A DNA stretch of 64,000 nucleotides from positions 30,740,001-30,804,000 of the forward strand of contig NC_092674.1 in NCBI RefSeq assembly GCF_964355755.1, given 5' to 3'. The position numbers and the translations under genes were made by a program. This DNA is from Antedon mediterranea. Lineage: Eukaryota > Echinodermata > Crinoidea > Comatulida > Antedonidae. Under the pieces are notes generated by a model. It was given only the letters and a program-made list of their open reading frames with translations. It was not told where the DNA came from and ran no database searches. Shown in pieces: positions 1 to 13,300 of this stretch (position 1 is the stretch's first letter; each line of letters begins with the position of its first letter).

Positions 1-65
1 AAGTAAAAATAAACAGAAGATGGGGTCATGGGTATAAATAGGGCAACAGGACACTGAACTTGCCT

Positions 66-141
66 TAAACAGTACTGCACTATGTACATATATTCTCCGC
101 AGTGTCTGTTAAGGGGGAGTGGAACTGATCATGTCGCACCC
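66..141. repeat. Dispersed repeat, copy 1 of 2
   Basis: About 75 bp beginning AACAGTACTGCACTATGTAC is closely similar to 48783-48866, which lies in an intron of the AKT1S1-like gene in the same orientation. No terminal repeats or coding potential are visible. It is probably a fragment of an interspersed element. Confidence 0.55.
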
Positions 142-1346
142 CTGGTTAGATGAAGACACAACTTTGCGCTGATTACTAGCTGCATTTGGGAGCATGTTTC
201 CATACGTGTTTGATCCAAATAATGACCGGGGTAATAATGTGCACGCATTGAGAACTTGCTTATAATGTGCTATATAAGAAGGAACTATTATTATTATATA
301 AATGTGATGAGTGATATTTTTTATTGTGTTACCTGTATAATCTCCTTAAGACCGGTCCTCATAAACTCATTCCTTAGGTGTAAACGGAAGTCCAACTCCT
401 CAGGAGTACTAATTATAGCGTTCATTAGCTGCATGCTGTACGTCTAGAAACAAACAAAACTTATTACAACAAATCTAATTTTTTAAGAAGCTGTTCATTC
501 AAGAAGTGTGCCACTGTTTCAAAAGTGTAGCTTCCAAATAAATTATTATTGTTATTCTTTAATTTAAAAAAAAAATGTAATACCATCTTTAATGAGGGGG
601 CTATTCAGTTCATCTTTAATGAGGGTGGCCTATTCAGTTCCAGTGAAGAAACTGATCATTAAGGGTCCTTGGTATTACATACAAATCATTTTTCGAATTT
701 GTACAGCAATTAAGTTTGTTTCTGTTTAATTCTGTCACCGTCATGGGTTTTGTTATGGTTATTTGTATTGTATTATCATGTTTTTAATTGACGAATATAA
801 ATGAAATGAATTCGAAATTTGTTGGGTTTATTATCCACAAACTAATTACCATTAATTGTGGTGAATCATCCTTTTTCAATGCATCAATGATTGGCAGAAA
901 ACGAGGCCTATTCCTGAGTTCTTGTACCTCAGACAATGCACACAAAACCTTGTAATGTCTGCAATCATATTCACAATTTATTTAATAAAACAAAAAGAAA
1001 TGTAACGTTATTGGATTTTCTTCAAAAAATGTTTTCATCTGGTTTTTTATATCTGTACATAATTCTCACGTTACCACACGTACATATTCATGAATGGTTT
1101 AACGTAAAGAATTATATACTTATATATAGTTTGAAATCACGGCGATAAGTACACATGATGTGTTGTACACTTTTAGTTCAGTAATGATTAATTAATTGAC
1201 TATATAATGATTTGAACCTACACTCATTGGTTCCACAATCTCAACTGCATTTCTCAGTCAATCAAAACTAATTATATATTGATGATAATCAGAGTAAAGC
1301 AGAACATTTGACTGTAAAATTGATTTAATTTGTGATTTGAACCTAC

Positions 1347-4300
1347 CCATCAGGAACAAGACAAGCGGGTGCCATAACTTTAACCGCATCTGTCATTAAA
1401 TTCTCATGTCTTGGGTTGAGGCAGCTGGCGACATCGACAAGCACACGGTCATTTTTAAACACGGTGCTGATACCGAACGAATTGTTCATAAAAGCTTTGA
1501 GCCCCTTGATGCATTCATGTTTACAGTCTATGGACTTGTGCGAAGTCCTGAAAATAAAAAGGTTACAAATTTGATCATATAATCCATTAGATATACAGTA
1601 GCTGCAGAACATTGGTTTGGTACATATTATTGTAACATTATGTTTTTAATTATAATTTTGTTCTATGTATGATGTAATTGTAAAAGTTTTACCATATTTT
1701 CTGTCGAGGAAAACAATTTTTCCATGTACACTTTTTATACATGGAACAAATTTGATTTGATTTTTGTATATTAATTATGGACTATAAAATAGAATAATGA
1801 ATTGATAAAATCTTCTATAAATTAAATTAGGTGTTATAGCACCAACATGTTCTGCTACTACAGTTGGTTCAATAAACAGAACAAGGAAATATATATATAT
1901 ATATATATATCAGTATATCACCGGGCGGTTTAGAATTAATGTTCTTTGCCTGATTTGTTTATATATATATAATATAATTAATTTGAAACGATAAAGATGA
2001 GGAAATCTGTGAGAATGAGAAAAAGTCGACCCAACCGAGACTCGAACTCGGACCGCCTGCTTGATATGCAGATGTCCTAACCATTAGACCACTGGGGCTT
2101 TCATGGTATTGTTCGAACTGGATATCACCGGGCGGTTTAGAATTATTGTTCTTTGCCTCTTGTGTTGTATTAAGTATATATTAAGCACTATGAGACAACT
2201 GTGTCACTTATGTTTTATATTTCACCTGAAGAGTGCGGCCAGCTACATGCTGGTCGTACGAAACAAATTTGTAGTGATTAAAACAACGAAGTAACCAAGT
2301 TTTCTGCTGTTATTTTATTTATTTATATATATAAATCCAAAGGCAAATTACTGAAAAAAATGACAATGCTGTGGGTATCAGTGGCTGGATCTCAATGGAG
2401 ATACAAAAATAAAAAGCGAAAAGCTAAATCAAAACGATAAAGTAAACAGCCAGAAAAGTAAGCAGAGCTTTCGGGCAACACTAGCCCTTCATCAGTGCAA
2501 GTGAAGGAATTTGGATAACGTCAGAGTATAAAGCTGGCAAGTGCTGCCTGGGTGGACATATATTTATATATATATATATATAAATCCAAAGGCAAATTAC
2601 TGAAAAAAATGACAATGCTGTGGGTATCAGTGGCTGGATCTCAATGGAGATACAAAAATAAAAAGCGAAAAGCTAAATCAAAACGATAAAGTAAACAGCC
2701 AGAAAAGTAAGCAGAGCTTTCGGACAACTTTCATAGATTGAAAAAAATATTGAATTACACACTACTGTATTCTTAAGGGTTGACAAACAATATTTTTCTA
2801 ATAATGTTATTATTTATACTAATAGTACATCCACTTAGACCTGAATTACAGCATCTTTTGTATAAATAATCTATTTGTAGATTTGTATTTGTACACAATG
2901 CTATTTCTACCAAAATGTCTTATATTATTGACGGACATTTAATTGATTGGTCATTTTAATTTCAGAATAAAAATTCCATGCAACAATACAAAACGGAAAA
3001 TTACACTAAAAATAGGATTGTTCCCATTTAGTGAAGAGATTTGAAGATTGTTTAATGAATTTAATGAACAGCTTCAGGGATTTTAGGCAATACTATTACA
3101 ATATAAAGTATATATTGTTCATAGGTTAAATCATGTGTAAAATTACGAGGTCAAAACATTAATATTCATCATTCATATTAATCAAATATTGAGTTTGTTA
3201 TTTTTATGACAAAGTTCATCAGTATAAGGTAAAACATTATTCTCATCAACAGATCATGAAATTGTCACCAGGACAATAAATTATTTCAATGCATTGTTTA
3301 CGAATTAACAGAGTGAGAGACAAAAACAATACACATCTAGTGAAGCATATTATAGGCTATATGATACATGCAGTATGAAACTGCTATTGCCTCAATGGCC
3401 TGAATGCTGTGACCTCTGTACACAATCTGGGAAAGGTTCATCCAAAATATACTACAGCCAACTCTCCCAATACTGGACTTTCAGAAAACCAGAAACTCAT
3501 CTACTGTAATACCAGCCACATTTTTCTTGAAGTCTATTAAAGGTCCCAAATTCCTCTTTACCATTAAAAACATAATCCTAACACCAGACTTTCTGGAAAA
3601 CCAGACATAATTGGCCAGCCCAAAGGTGTTCGGTATTGGAAGAGAATTTACTTTTTATATTGATATAATATAGCCACTTGAATGAGAATACAGAATGAAG
3701 GAAATGTATTAATTAATCTGTTTGTACTCTGTTCTTTTTATATGTTATGTTTTTTTCTTTCTTTGTATGTACATTTTTGTGAGAATTTGAATAAATAAAT
3801 AAAAATTATTCTGATATTAACTCAATTCACGTACAACACAATATGTAGTAATTTGTTTACATGGATATCTCCTAGGATACTCCAACTGAGTTATACCAGG
3901 GAAGAGTTAAATTTTTAACTCTTCCCTGGTTATACTCTAGTTTGTCACAATGAAATGTAATCACCCTCTAAATATTTATTTTAAGATAAGATATATGTGC
4001 AGACATTGCTGTGTTACGTCATGGGTAAAATGTACCTAACAAGCAAATTAACAAACATAACTAAAAAAATAGTTTTGCTTTCACACCATTATAAAAACTA
4101 CAGTTTTGTTTCTAAAATAAGGTACCGTAAGTTATTGAATTCAATTGTTTAAAACATTGAATAACAATAATTATTAGTAGCTAAAAAGCACTGCAAGATA
4201 GCCAGTATAACTTGCACAACATGGCTATATTTTGCTTTACTTTTGTTTTAGTGTAATTTGTAAATACAATTGGAAAAAGTAATATTTAATCTAGTGCCAA

Positions 4301-7300
4301 TAAACAAAAAATAAAATAATAATAAAAAAATTGTGTAGAAAATGATGTTCTATGTTAACTACAGTGTCCCATACTTTTTATGCAAATTGATTTATTGCTA
4401 TAAAAAAACCAGTTGTTTTATATAATAACGGATAATAACGGTTATTTACAAGGAAATAATCATTTTATTAGCATGTTAAATAGAAAACTTAATTTTATTG
4501 ACTCATCAAATGGTAATACTGTATTTGTAACATTCTTTAACAGAAAATAAAATAATATTACTTTGTAAAATGTGCCTTCAGTTAAAAAGGTAATTGTAAT
4601 ATTTCATGTATTTAATATTCATTAAGAAGCATATAAATTAATTTTTAAAGTTCAGTTTGGGTGAGGTGACCTACAGTATACAGGAAATCCTATACCAACG
4701 ATCTAACCACATAAAAAGTCTTGACATTGGAACTCTTGTAACAAGCAATAAGGAATCAACTGTAGCTTGATTTTTGCAATATTCTACTACATTCTCATGT
4801 AAAGCTCTGTTTACACTATCAAACTTTGACAATAAAAGTGTGATGTGATCAAATATGGTAGTGATATGCCCAAATATGGTAGTGATATGACATTATCAAG
4901 TACATATATGGGCACATCACATATTTTGTCACATAAAGTTTAATAGTGTAGACAGAGCTTTACACGAATTATGAAATTTGAACAAAGGGACATTTTGTCG
5001 TTTTCTTTGTAAGTTCCCAAAGATGTCCCTTACTAGCCGTTCCACTGTATACTTACTTTGAAAAAGAACCTTCTGTGATTTCAATAATCAACTGGAGACC
5101 CTTTTCACCAAACTGTTTAACCCAGCTTATCGTGTTACTCGCCAAAGCGACACGTAACGCTTTCAGGATTGGTAACAAACGGTCATAGTCTGTCGGGTTG
5201 ATTTGTCGTAGGCCATCAATGAAGTCTCCTGGTGTTTGTCTCTGAAAACAACAAGATGAATACTATTGATATTCAATCTGTGGCAATTTGTTTGGTTCAG
5301 AACAAATATTGTTTGTTTTACTTTATGTTCATTTACATAGTGGAGGGTGATTGCGTATTGTATGGTGTGGTGTAGTACATACTTTGCAATTGTACAATTC
5401 AAAATATATTCTAAAGATTTCTTTAGGAGAATTATTTAGATTCTGTCAGTAATAATGATGAAGCCCAACTTTTGAATTTTTTACAAAATTGTTTGTAATT
5501 GATGTTTTTAATTGAAGGCCTTTTGTAAAAAAAAACATCAATCTAGGTCTTTTGGCTGTTACAGATTTTAATTGTGTTCAAATTGTTTTGATGTTTTTTG
5601 GAAATAAAATAAAGATACCAAGAGATATATAATATATATAGTGTCACAATAATGAATTAGTACAAACCCTTGTTGATCCCGTCCTTTTCATGTATTGAGC
5701 GACCATTTCTCTTTTCTGTCCCATGTCCCGACTCTTTAAAGGATCAGCCTTTTTTCCATGTATACCCATGTCCTCCTAAAAAAGAAAATGAAAATTAAGA
5801 TAAAATAATTAGTGATATCACAGGTATTTACTCAAAGTGGGGTGAACAAGAGAATTATGTACCTTTATTTCAAATGGTTGTAGGAATCTAAATCAGCTTC
5901 ATTAACTTGTATTAATTATAAACTAATAAATTAAAATTGAATAATCATAAATATTATTATCTTAAAAAAGTGAATCAAATATTTTTTAAATACAATCAAT
6001 AATTTAGTTATAAATGATCCTTCCAAAATTGCCCAAAAAAATGATAATATTAAAATATTTCATAATTGAAAAAGAATAACAAATAGTAATATGACACTAT
6101 TAGGATTATATACTTGTTTTAACAATCCATTATGCAGTCAACCATGGAGACATTATGCTTCAACTTATTCCTGTGAGACAAATTATGGGAACTGCTTCAT
6201 GCCTAATGTGTCTGAATACTTACAAATGTCATGGAGGATAGTTGAATTTTAAATGAAATATTTACCTATAATTACTTAACAAACAATTGATAGCAAGTTA
6301 TTGGTTTCATTGTTGATAGAAGGAGGTGGTATTTTGGTTTGGCAATGGCTAAATTTTAATTTCATTCACAGCTTATTTTTGTATAGTAGTAGTACATAAA
6401 CTTGTATAAATTGTTTGTCTTTATTCAGTATTAGAACAACCAGGGAGTTGATTCTGCATTTCCCTGGTATAACTTAAACAAGATTGTTCCGCCAAATACC
6501 AGCAGTATTATTGTATACACCTTCACTCTGTTACATAAAATGTTACTTTTTTATTAGCCTTGGAAACAATACTTAAAAATCATGAAAAAGTACCACCAGC
6601 CAAAAGTATAGGAAACCTAATAGTAATTTTAAGGAAATAGTTATCGACGAGTAAGTTTAAATAATTACAATGTCTTAAGTGAATTCTTGTCAAAGAATGT
6701 AAGATGACTTTAAGGAGGTACTTTGTTAACCAGCAATTATAGTCTTAACTTAGTTAACTTAAGTTCACTGTCTAATTGTATACTAATATGTGACATATTC
6801 AAACAAGCAATAGACTTGATTTAAGTTCAGTTCAGTTGTTATGATGGCATATGTACAACAATCCATACATTCAAACACGCAATTATTTCCCCCAGGATAT
6901 ATACAGCAGCTCTAATAATATGTTGGCAATATGTCTCATTTTGCATGTAAGTTTAATTGCAATACTGTACATGTTAACTGCCTGCAATATTGGTTACCAA
7001 CGATGACATTAACTTTATAGTCTTGCTTTTAAATGGATTCTTTTATACTCAAAATATCATTATGCCAATTCTCATTGTATTTGTAAATTTGTCTTTTACA
7101 GCATATAGAGAATACAGATATTCTATTAAAACATAAAAGTAGGTCATTCATTCGTGATCCTAAACTCCTTTGAAAAGGAAAGTTGCTGGCCCTACACTAC
7201 TACAGTACTATCTACCAAGTCATAGTCGCTTGACCCATATTCTCATAATACTAATAGTTAATACTCTAGAAAAAACAGTAATCCATGTCCCCTACATTGA

Positions 7301-10300
7301 GAGCTGAATAGTTTGACCCATGAGTTCTCATAATATTCCTGATAAATCAACACAAATTATAACAAACAGGTAATCCAGTTTTAACGAACACAAGGTCTTC
7401 TAGTTAGGATCTACAGTTCAAAATAAACTAGATACTTGTCCTCAGGATAAACAATAATGACATAAAAAAACTAAAATTAATGTACAAAGTTCATTTGTTA
7501 ATATTATTAAATGTTGGTCATTGACCACCACTACACATTTAGAATATTAATTTTAGCATACCGTGATTAATTTTAGAATATCGTTATTAATTTTAGAATA
7601 TTATGATTAATTTTAGATCATTGTGTTTAATTTTAGACTCATTAAGTGGTCATCATAACAACAATCTATTTTTACAATGTATTTTTGTTGATTAAAAAGC
7701 TTTTTATCATGATGTACCGCTGTTAGCAAAGGCTAGAGTAAGTTGAATGTCAATCCGCTATGACCATATAAGGAGTATAAAATGAGAAATAATCATCTAT
7801 TTTATAAATAACTGATTGTTAGTATATTAGATAGCATAAACTATTGACCGTTTGCGTGTAATTTTAAACAGATTTTATCTCGTAGTTTCTTCTTCCAGGT
7901 GTATGTTCTGTTAATCATATTAGTATGATAAATTCATACAGTACTGTACTGTAGTCAATTATTCACATTTTGATTTTACAAGATCCAGGATATTGATATT
8001 AAACCATTATTACAGAGTGATTTTGTTTTCTAAAATAAGCTATCTATCTGAGCAATCTATCCTAATTATAATACACTCAAAAAAATTGAAATTTGATTGA
8101 AGCATATAATTGATGTGATCATATCAATCGTCTTATCTTAAGTTTCAGTACTTAATGTGCATGTCAGAGCTTATAGTTACATTAATATCATTATATTTCC
8201 TCAAAGACATTACAGTGTATGGTAACAGTACATTAATAGAATGTTGTCAATTCTTCCTTGTCAATGTTAATCATTTCAATTTACATTATGTTACATTTGT
8301 TGTTAAAATGAGATAGAACAGTATCTTGCAATTGTGGATGCCTTATAAAATGTATAAATAAATGCATATTTTTTGCAAAAAACGTTCAGAAAAGGACACC
8401 CCTTCCCATACCCCCACCCCCCTTGGTACTACACACCTCGATTGCTATCCTCCCCAAATCCTAGATCCACCACTGAATTTGCTAATTGTAATGGAAGCTG
8501 CAAATTCTCCTATCTACTGTACAGAAGGCTGTCAAAAGAATCAATAACTGGAAGCCACAGTAACTGTTGACATAGCGTCTCAATCAATTTCTTCATTAGT
8601 ATTACAGTATCAAATGACACTCACTGTAGTTAACGCTGGCTAATTGATGATAATATGATTTCTAATACTAAATCTGACAATGTGGGTATGATCCTGACTA
8701 AATCTAGTAATCTGAATTATACTGTACTACTGCTAAATACAGTAAAATGTAAAAATAAATTAACAGCACTAAAATAGATTATCTTTTTGAAGACTGTACG
8801 ATGGTAAGTAAACATTATGATAACATCTACAAATAGCATTCGACCGCAGCACTAAATAAAACGAACAACTGTGGTAGTTTGAGTGATAATCAAACTAGTA
8901 GACACGTATATAACATGCATAGCCTCAGACTCATGTAGCACTTAACAACTTTTGTTAATCCTTTCAACTGTGTTTACTGTAAAAGGTGGCTATAACTTTA
9001 AAGTTAATTCTTTTAACTTTTGTCTCCTTCCATAAAACTACAGTATGTAACAGCTTGTTTGTATGATGTATATATTTACTGTTGTATACCAAAATAAATT
9101 CATTATAATTACTACTGTACATGTATCTAGCTGTAAAGCTCTTGCTTACATAACTAATTTCATAAATAGCCTCATAAAGATATTATCAACTAATAAACAT
9201 ATCTCTATGATGGCGCCTACAGTATTATCATTTAATACAACAAGTTTAAAACTGTCTGCAGAATAGTGTCTGTTTATTTACTGTATTGGTAAATCATATT
9301 TATATTTTAATATAGGGTCGAAGGTCAAAGACAGGATAGACCTTAAGCCTTTTTTTTTACTGGTTTCAAGCTCTTAGCAGGAACCATCCAGAAGGTATTA
9401 ATATTGTCTCCACTAATATTACTGTACATACCAACTCCCTTCCTTCCTGGAATCATATGAACAAAATGATGTCATTAAAAATTATTTTAAAATAATCATA
9501 ATTTTTTTTTTCTATTAATATTATTAATTATAGCTACTTTTTAAAAATCTGTAATAATATTTAAAATAGAATACTGTAGATTTATTTGTTTATTATTATT
9601 AATTTAATAAAACAACCAACAATACAAACAAGGGGCATCTAAAGGTCCACCGGGGAAATAAACCAGATATTGAATGTTATTGTTACTTGTCTGGATTTTA
9701 CTGATATGGTATAAACCCGATACCTCAATAGTAAAGCATGGTTCCCACTAGCGACGCAACGCAAGGACGTAACGCAACGCAAGTGAATTGACCAATCACA
9801 AGCGATGGCTTATTCGCTTGTGATTGCTAAACGTCTATAACTTCGCTTGTCATTGGTTAAAACGCTTGCGTTGCGTTTACGTCCTTGCGTTACGTTCTAG
9901 TGGGAACCAAGCTTAAGATCTACTTTTGCTAGCCTAACTTTATTTTAGTACAGTAATAAGTATGCTGAAATAAAATATTACAGTAAAGAAGTTACTTTCA
10001 CCCCTGATCAGTTTGTCTCAGTAGTTGATAGTAAGTACAGTATAGTGTAGTCTTACTCTTACAGTAGTAGTAGTAGTAGGTAAATATGAACACTGAGGTG
10101 GTGCCTTGTCATTCTGAAATTTATACAGTAAGTAAAAATAAACAGAGCCTTTTAATATAAACCATAGGGAAATTATTTATCCATGATGACACATGTCAAA
10201 TAGGTCAAATAAAATCTCACATAAATAAAACATGATACTATCAATTTGATTGGACTTTAACTCAAAATAAAACTACAAACCAACAGTGGTGTTGGTAGTC

Positions 10301-13300
10301 TATGATGATGGGAGGTGGGATACCTCCCATTTGAGTGCGCGGTTTGCAGAAGATACCATTATTCAATAGGAATTGTAATTGGTAAATTGTATCCTCTCTT
10401 TGAAAAGAGGGCTATTTTCGGTTTATCCAGCCACGAAATAAATATTTGCGTGTGTAATACTACAGTATATTAGCACTTCTAAACTAAGGGCGCGTTTATA
10501 CAACACGCTATTAGCAATTCTAAACTAAGGGCGCGTTTATAAAACACGCTATTAGCACTCCTAAACTAAGGGCGCGTTTATACAACACGCTATTAGCAAT
10601 TCTAAACTAAAACATAGCATACACACTACAGGTTATACTGTAGTGCCTTGGTCTAATCATTGCATTTACATCCAGTATTCTACATTGTATTCAGATCTAT
10701 CTGTTCTAATAAGAACTGTACTACAGTACCTGTGTCATCATAAATTGAACAATTCATGAAGGAATTAGTGTGTGGACAATAAGCTTTTGATATGCAAGGC
10801 CATGAATCTCTATCCCTGTCAGTACTGTGTTAAGTGCATCATTGTGTCTGAATGTACATGTTGTCTACTTAATGAGCCAGATTACAGTAGTATGAGAGAG
10901 GTGATGAAATGTATAGTTATACCTCACTAAGCTACTCAAATCATTAAATATATTTATTCTTAAATTAATAGAAATAAATCATCATTTATAGTGAAAGATA
11001 TTTTAATGGGAAGTAATTTTTAAATGTTTTCTAATATAAACTAGTCTGTTTGCCTTGTAACCTAACTGTACTGTATCACCTAATGTACAGGTTACATTAG
11101 AAATACTGTGCAGTAGTCTAATAGCAAAGGTGAGTTATGTTGTACCCCTACTTTTTTTGTAATCCAAGGTTTGCCTATTTACCAAATTAAGTTTTTTTTC
11201 AAATTGTGTCCCATGGGGTTGTTTTTACCTTATTCAGCCATTTTAGATTTATGAAATTTATAGGTTTTCAGTAGATTTCACAGTACACCTTGATCACAGA
11301 GATATCACTTTGTAATCATCAATGTATGTACTATATAGTAAATAAAGAAACATTTACAAAACTGTATTAATATTGGTACGTTTTACATTAGTTTTAACTG
11401 ACACACAATTTATATTTTTAGTTAAATACATCATTGTCATTTAATAGCCAGCACAATCATCAGAATGCCAATATTGTACAGTATTATTGTTCTGTCTGTC
11501 TCATCACAATTCACTTCCTGTTTGATGGTGTTATTTACACCACTCTGCGCTATATGATAACTGAACATGGCCTGTGAACACAGCAGGCATATGGTTAACA
11601 ATTTACTTTATCAGCTTTAACTAGGACCAAAGAACAAATGTCACAGTTACATCATCACTACCAATTACATGACACACATAACAACAGCAGCAGAGAAACA
11701 TTGAAATGTCATACCAGCATCTTTATGGTATTTTCATATATCAAACAATTGTTATTTCAGTGTTATGACGTGTTAGATGATTTTATGCTGTTTTTTATGA
11801 CTAGTTCTTTTGACTCTGATAACAAAATATTTTTTATTTTTCCTTATAAATGCTACACTTAGTTTTTAGTATTCTAAATGTAGAATATTAAGTATATTAA
11901 AAATAAAACCTACCAGCATGCGATCAAATGCAGCATTCACTTCCTGATCTGTGAGGTTTTGGTAGGTGGGGGCATCAGCGTCCTCCTGGACCTGAGGCAT
12001 CCCTTCACCATTGGCTTCATTGTAAGCAACTATTGACACAGGCCTAGCGATTTGGATATCCCTGGGAGCTTTTGATTTGGATTTTTTATCTTTTGATGAT
12101 GAAAACTGAAAAGAAAAACAAATGAAAAATGTGGAATTAGGTTTTGTAATACAAATTCCAAATTGAGGTTTAGAGAAAAGAAATCACTATTGTGTTGACT
12201 GAGTCAGTTGCTTTGTAATAAATCAGCAATTTCAAAATGAATGTGCTATTAATGCACTCATAGTTATCAATGTTAAGTTTCAAAGTGTTATTATAATAAC
12301 TACAGCATCATCGGTAAAAGAAAATTTTAGGGCCTGTTTCTGCTGCAACTGCTCAAAATACGGTATAAAAATACGGTATTTTTTATACCGTATTTTTTAG
12401 TACCCCGTTTCTGCTAACAATACTTCTTGGGTGGTCGTGTTAAATTTCATCTTTTTTACCCAAATTGCCATTCATTTATTTGATCGATAATTAAAAGTCG
12501 CAATAAAGGAAGTTTTACGTCTCACTTTCAACAGCCTAGCCCTAGTGATAGAGATGTTGAGAGCACAGAAAACATCGTAATGGGGACAATTAATTCGTTC
12601 CCTCCCCGAGTTATTGTATTTTGCAATGTTGTACTGCTTTCGCAGGCTCTTCAGCTTTGAGTTTACTTGCTTTGGAGACAAGTTTATTCCATACTCCTGC
12701 TTTATTTTTTTATAAATGTCTTTATAAATGTGGTTGTCCCTTTTATTACCTTTTAGTTGGTCAGACATTTTAGCTTCCCCACACACATTTATTTAGTAAA
12801 ACTGTGACGTATTCGCTCCACATTTTCGCCGAATATATCTATACATGTGTGTAAAGCAGCTAACAGCGACAGAAAATAAAAACACGAATGGTGACCTTTT
12901 GTCATGTAAAAAAAAATACGGTATTTTTTATTGGCAGCAGAAACGGGTACAAAAAATACGGTATAAATTTGTAAATACCGTATTTTATCCACAAATTTTG
13001 TGGGGAAAATACGGTATACAAAATACGGTATATTTTTTATGAGCGCAGTTTCTGCTGCCAAAAATATACCGTATATATACGGTATTCAAAAAATACCGTA
13101 TAATATACGGTATTTAGTTGGCAGCAGAAACAGGGCCTTAGAGAGTAATAGTTTTGTTGATAAATTATAATTTAAATATTGTATGATACTGTAGTTATAA
13201 GATAATTTCAAACCACATTCTTTATGGCAAACAGCCTTAATAGCCTGGATCTATTTCACATGTTATTTACAAAGGTTCAGAGCATAAGATAAAGAATATT

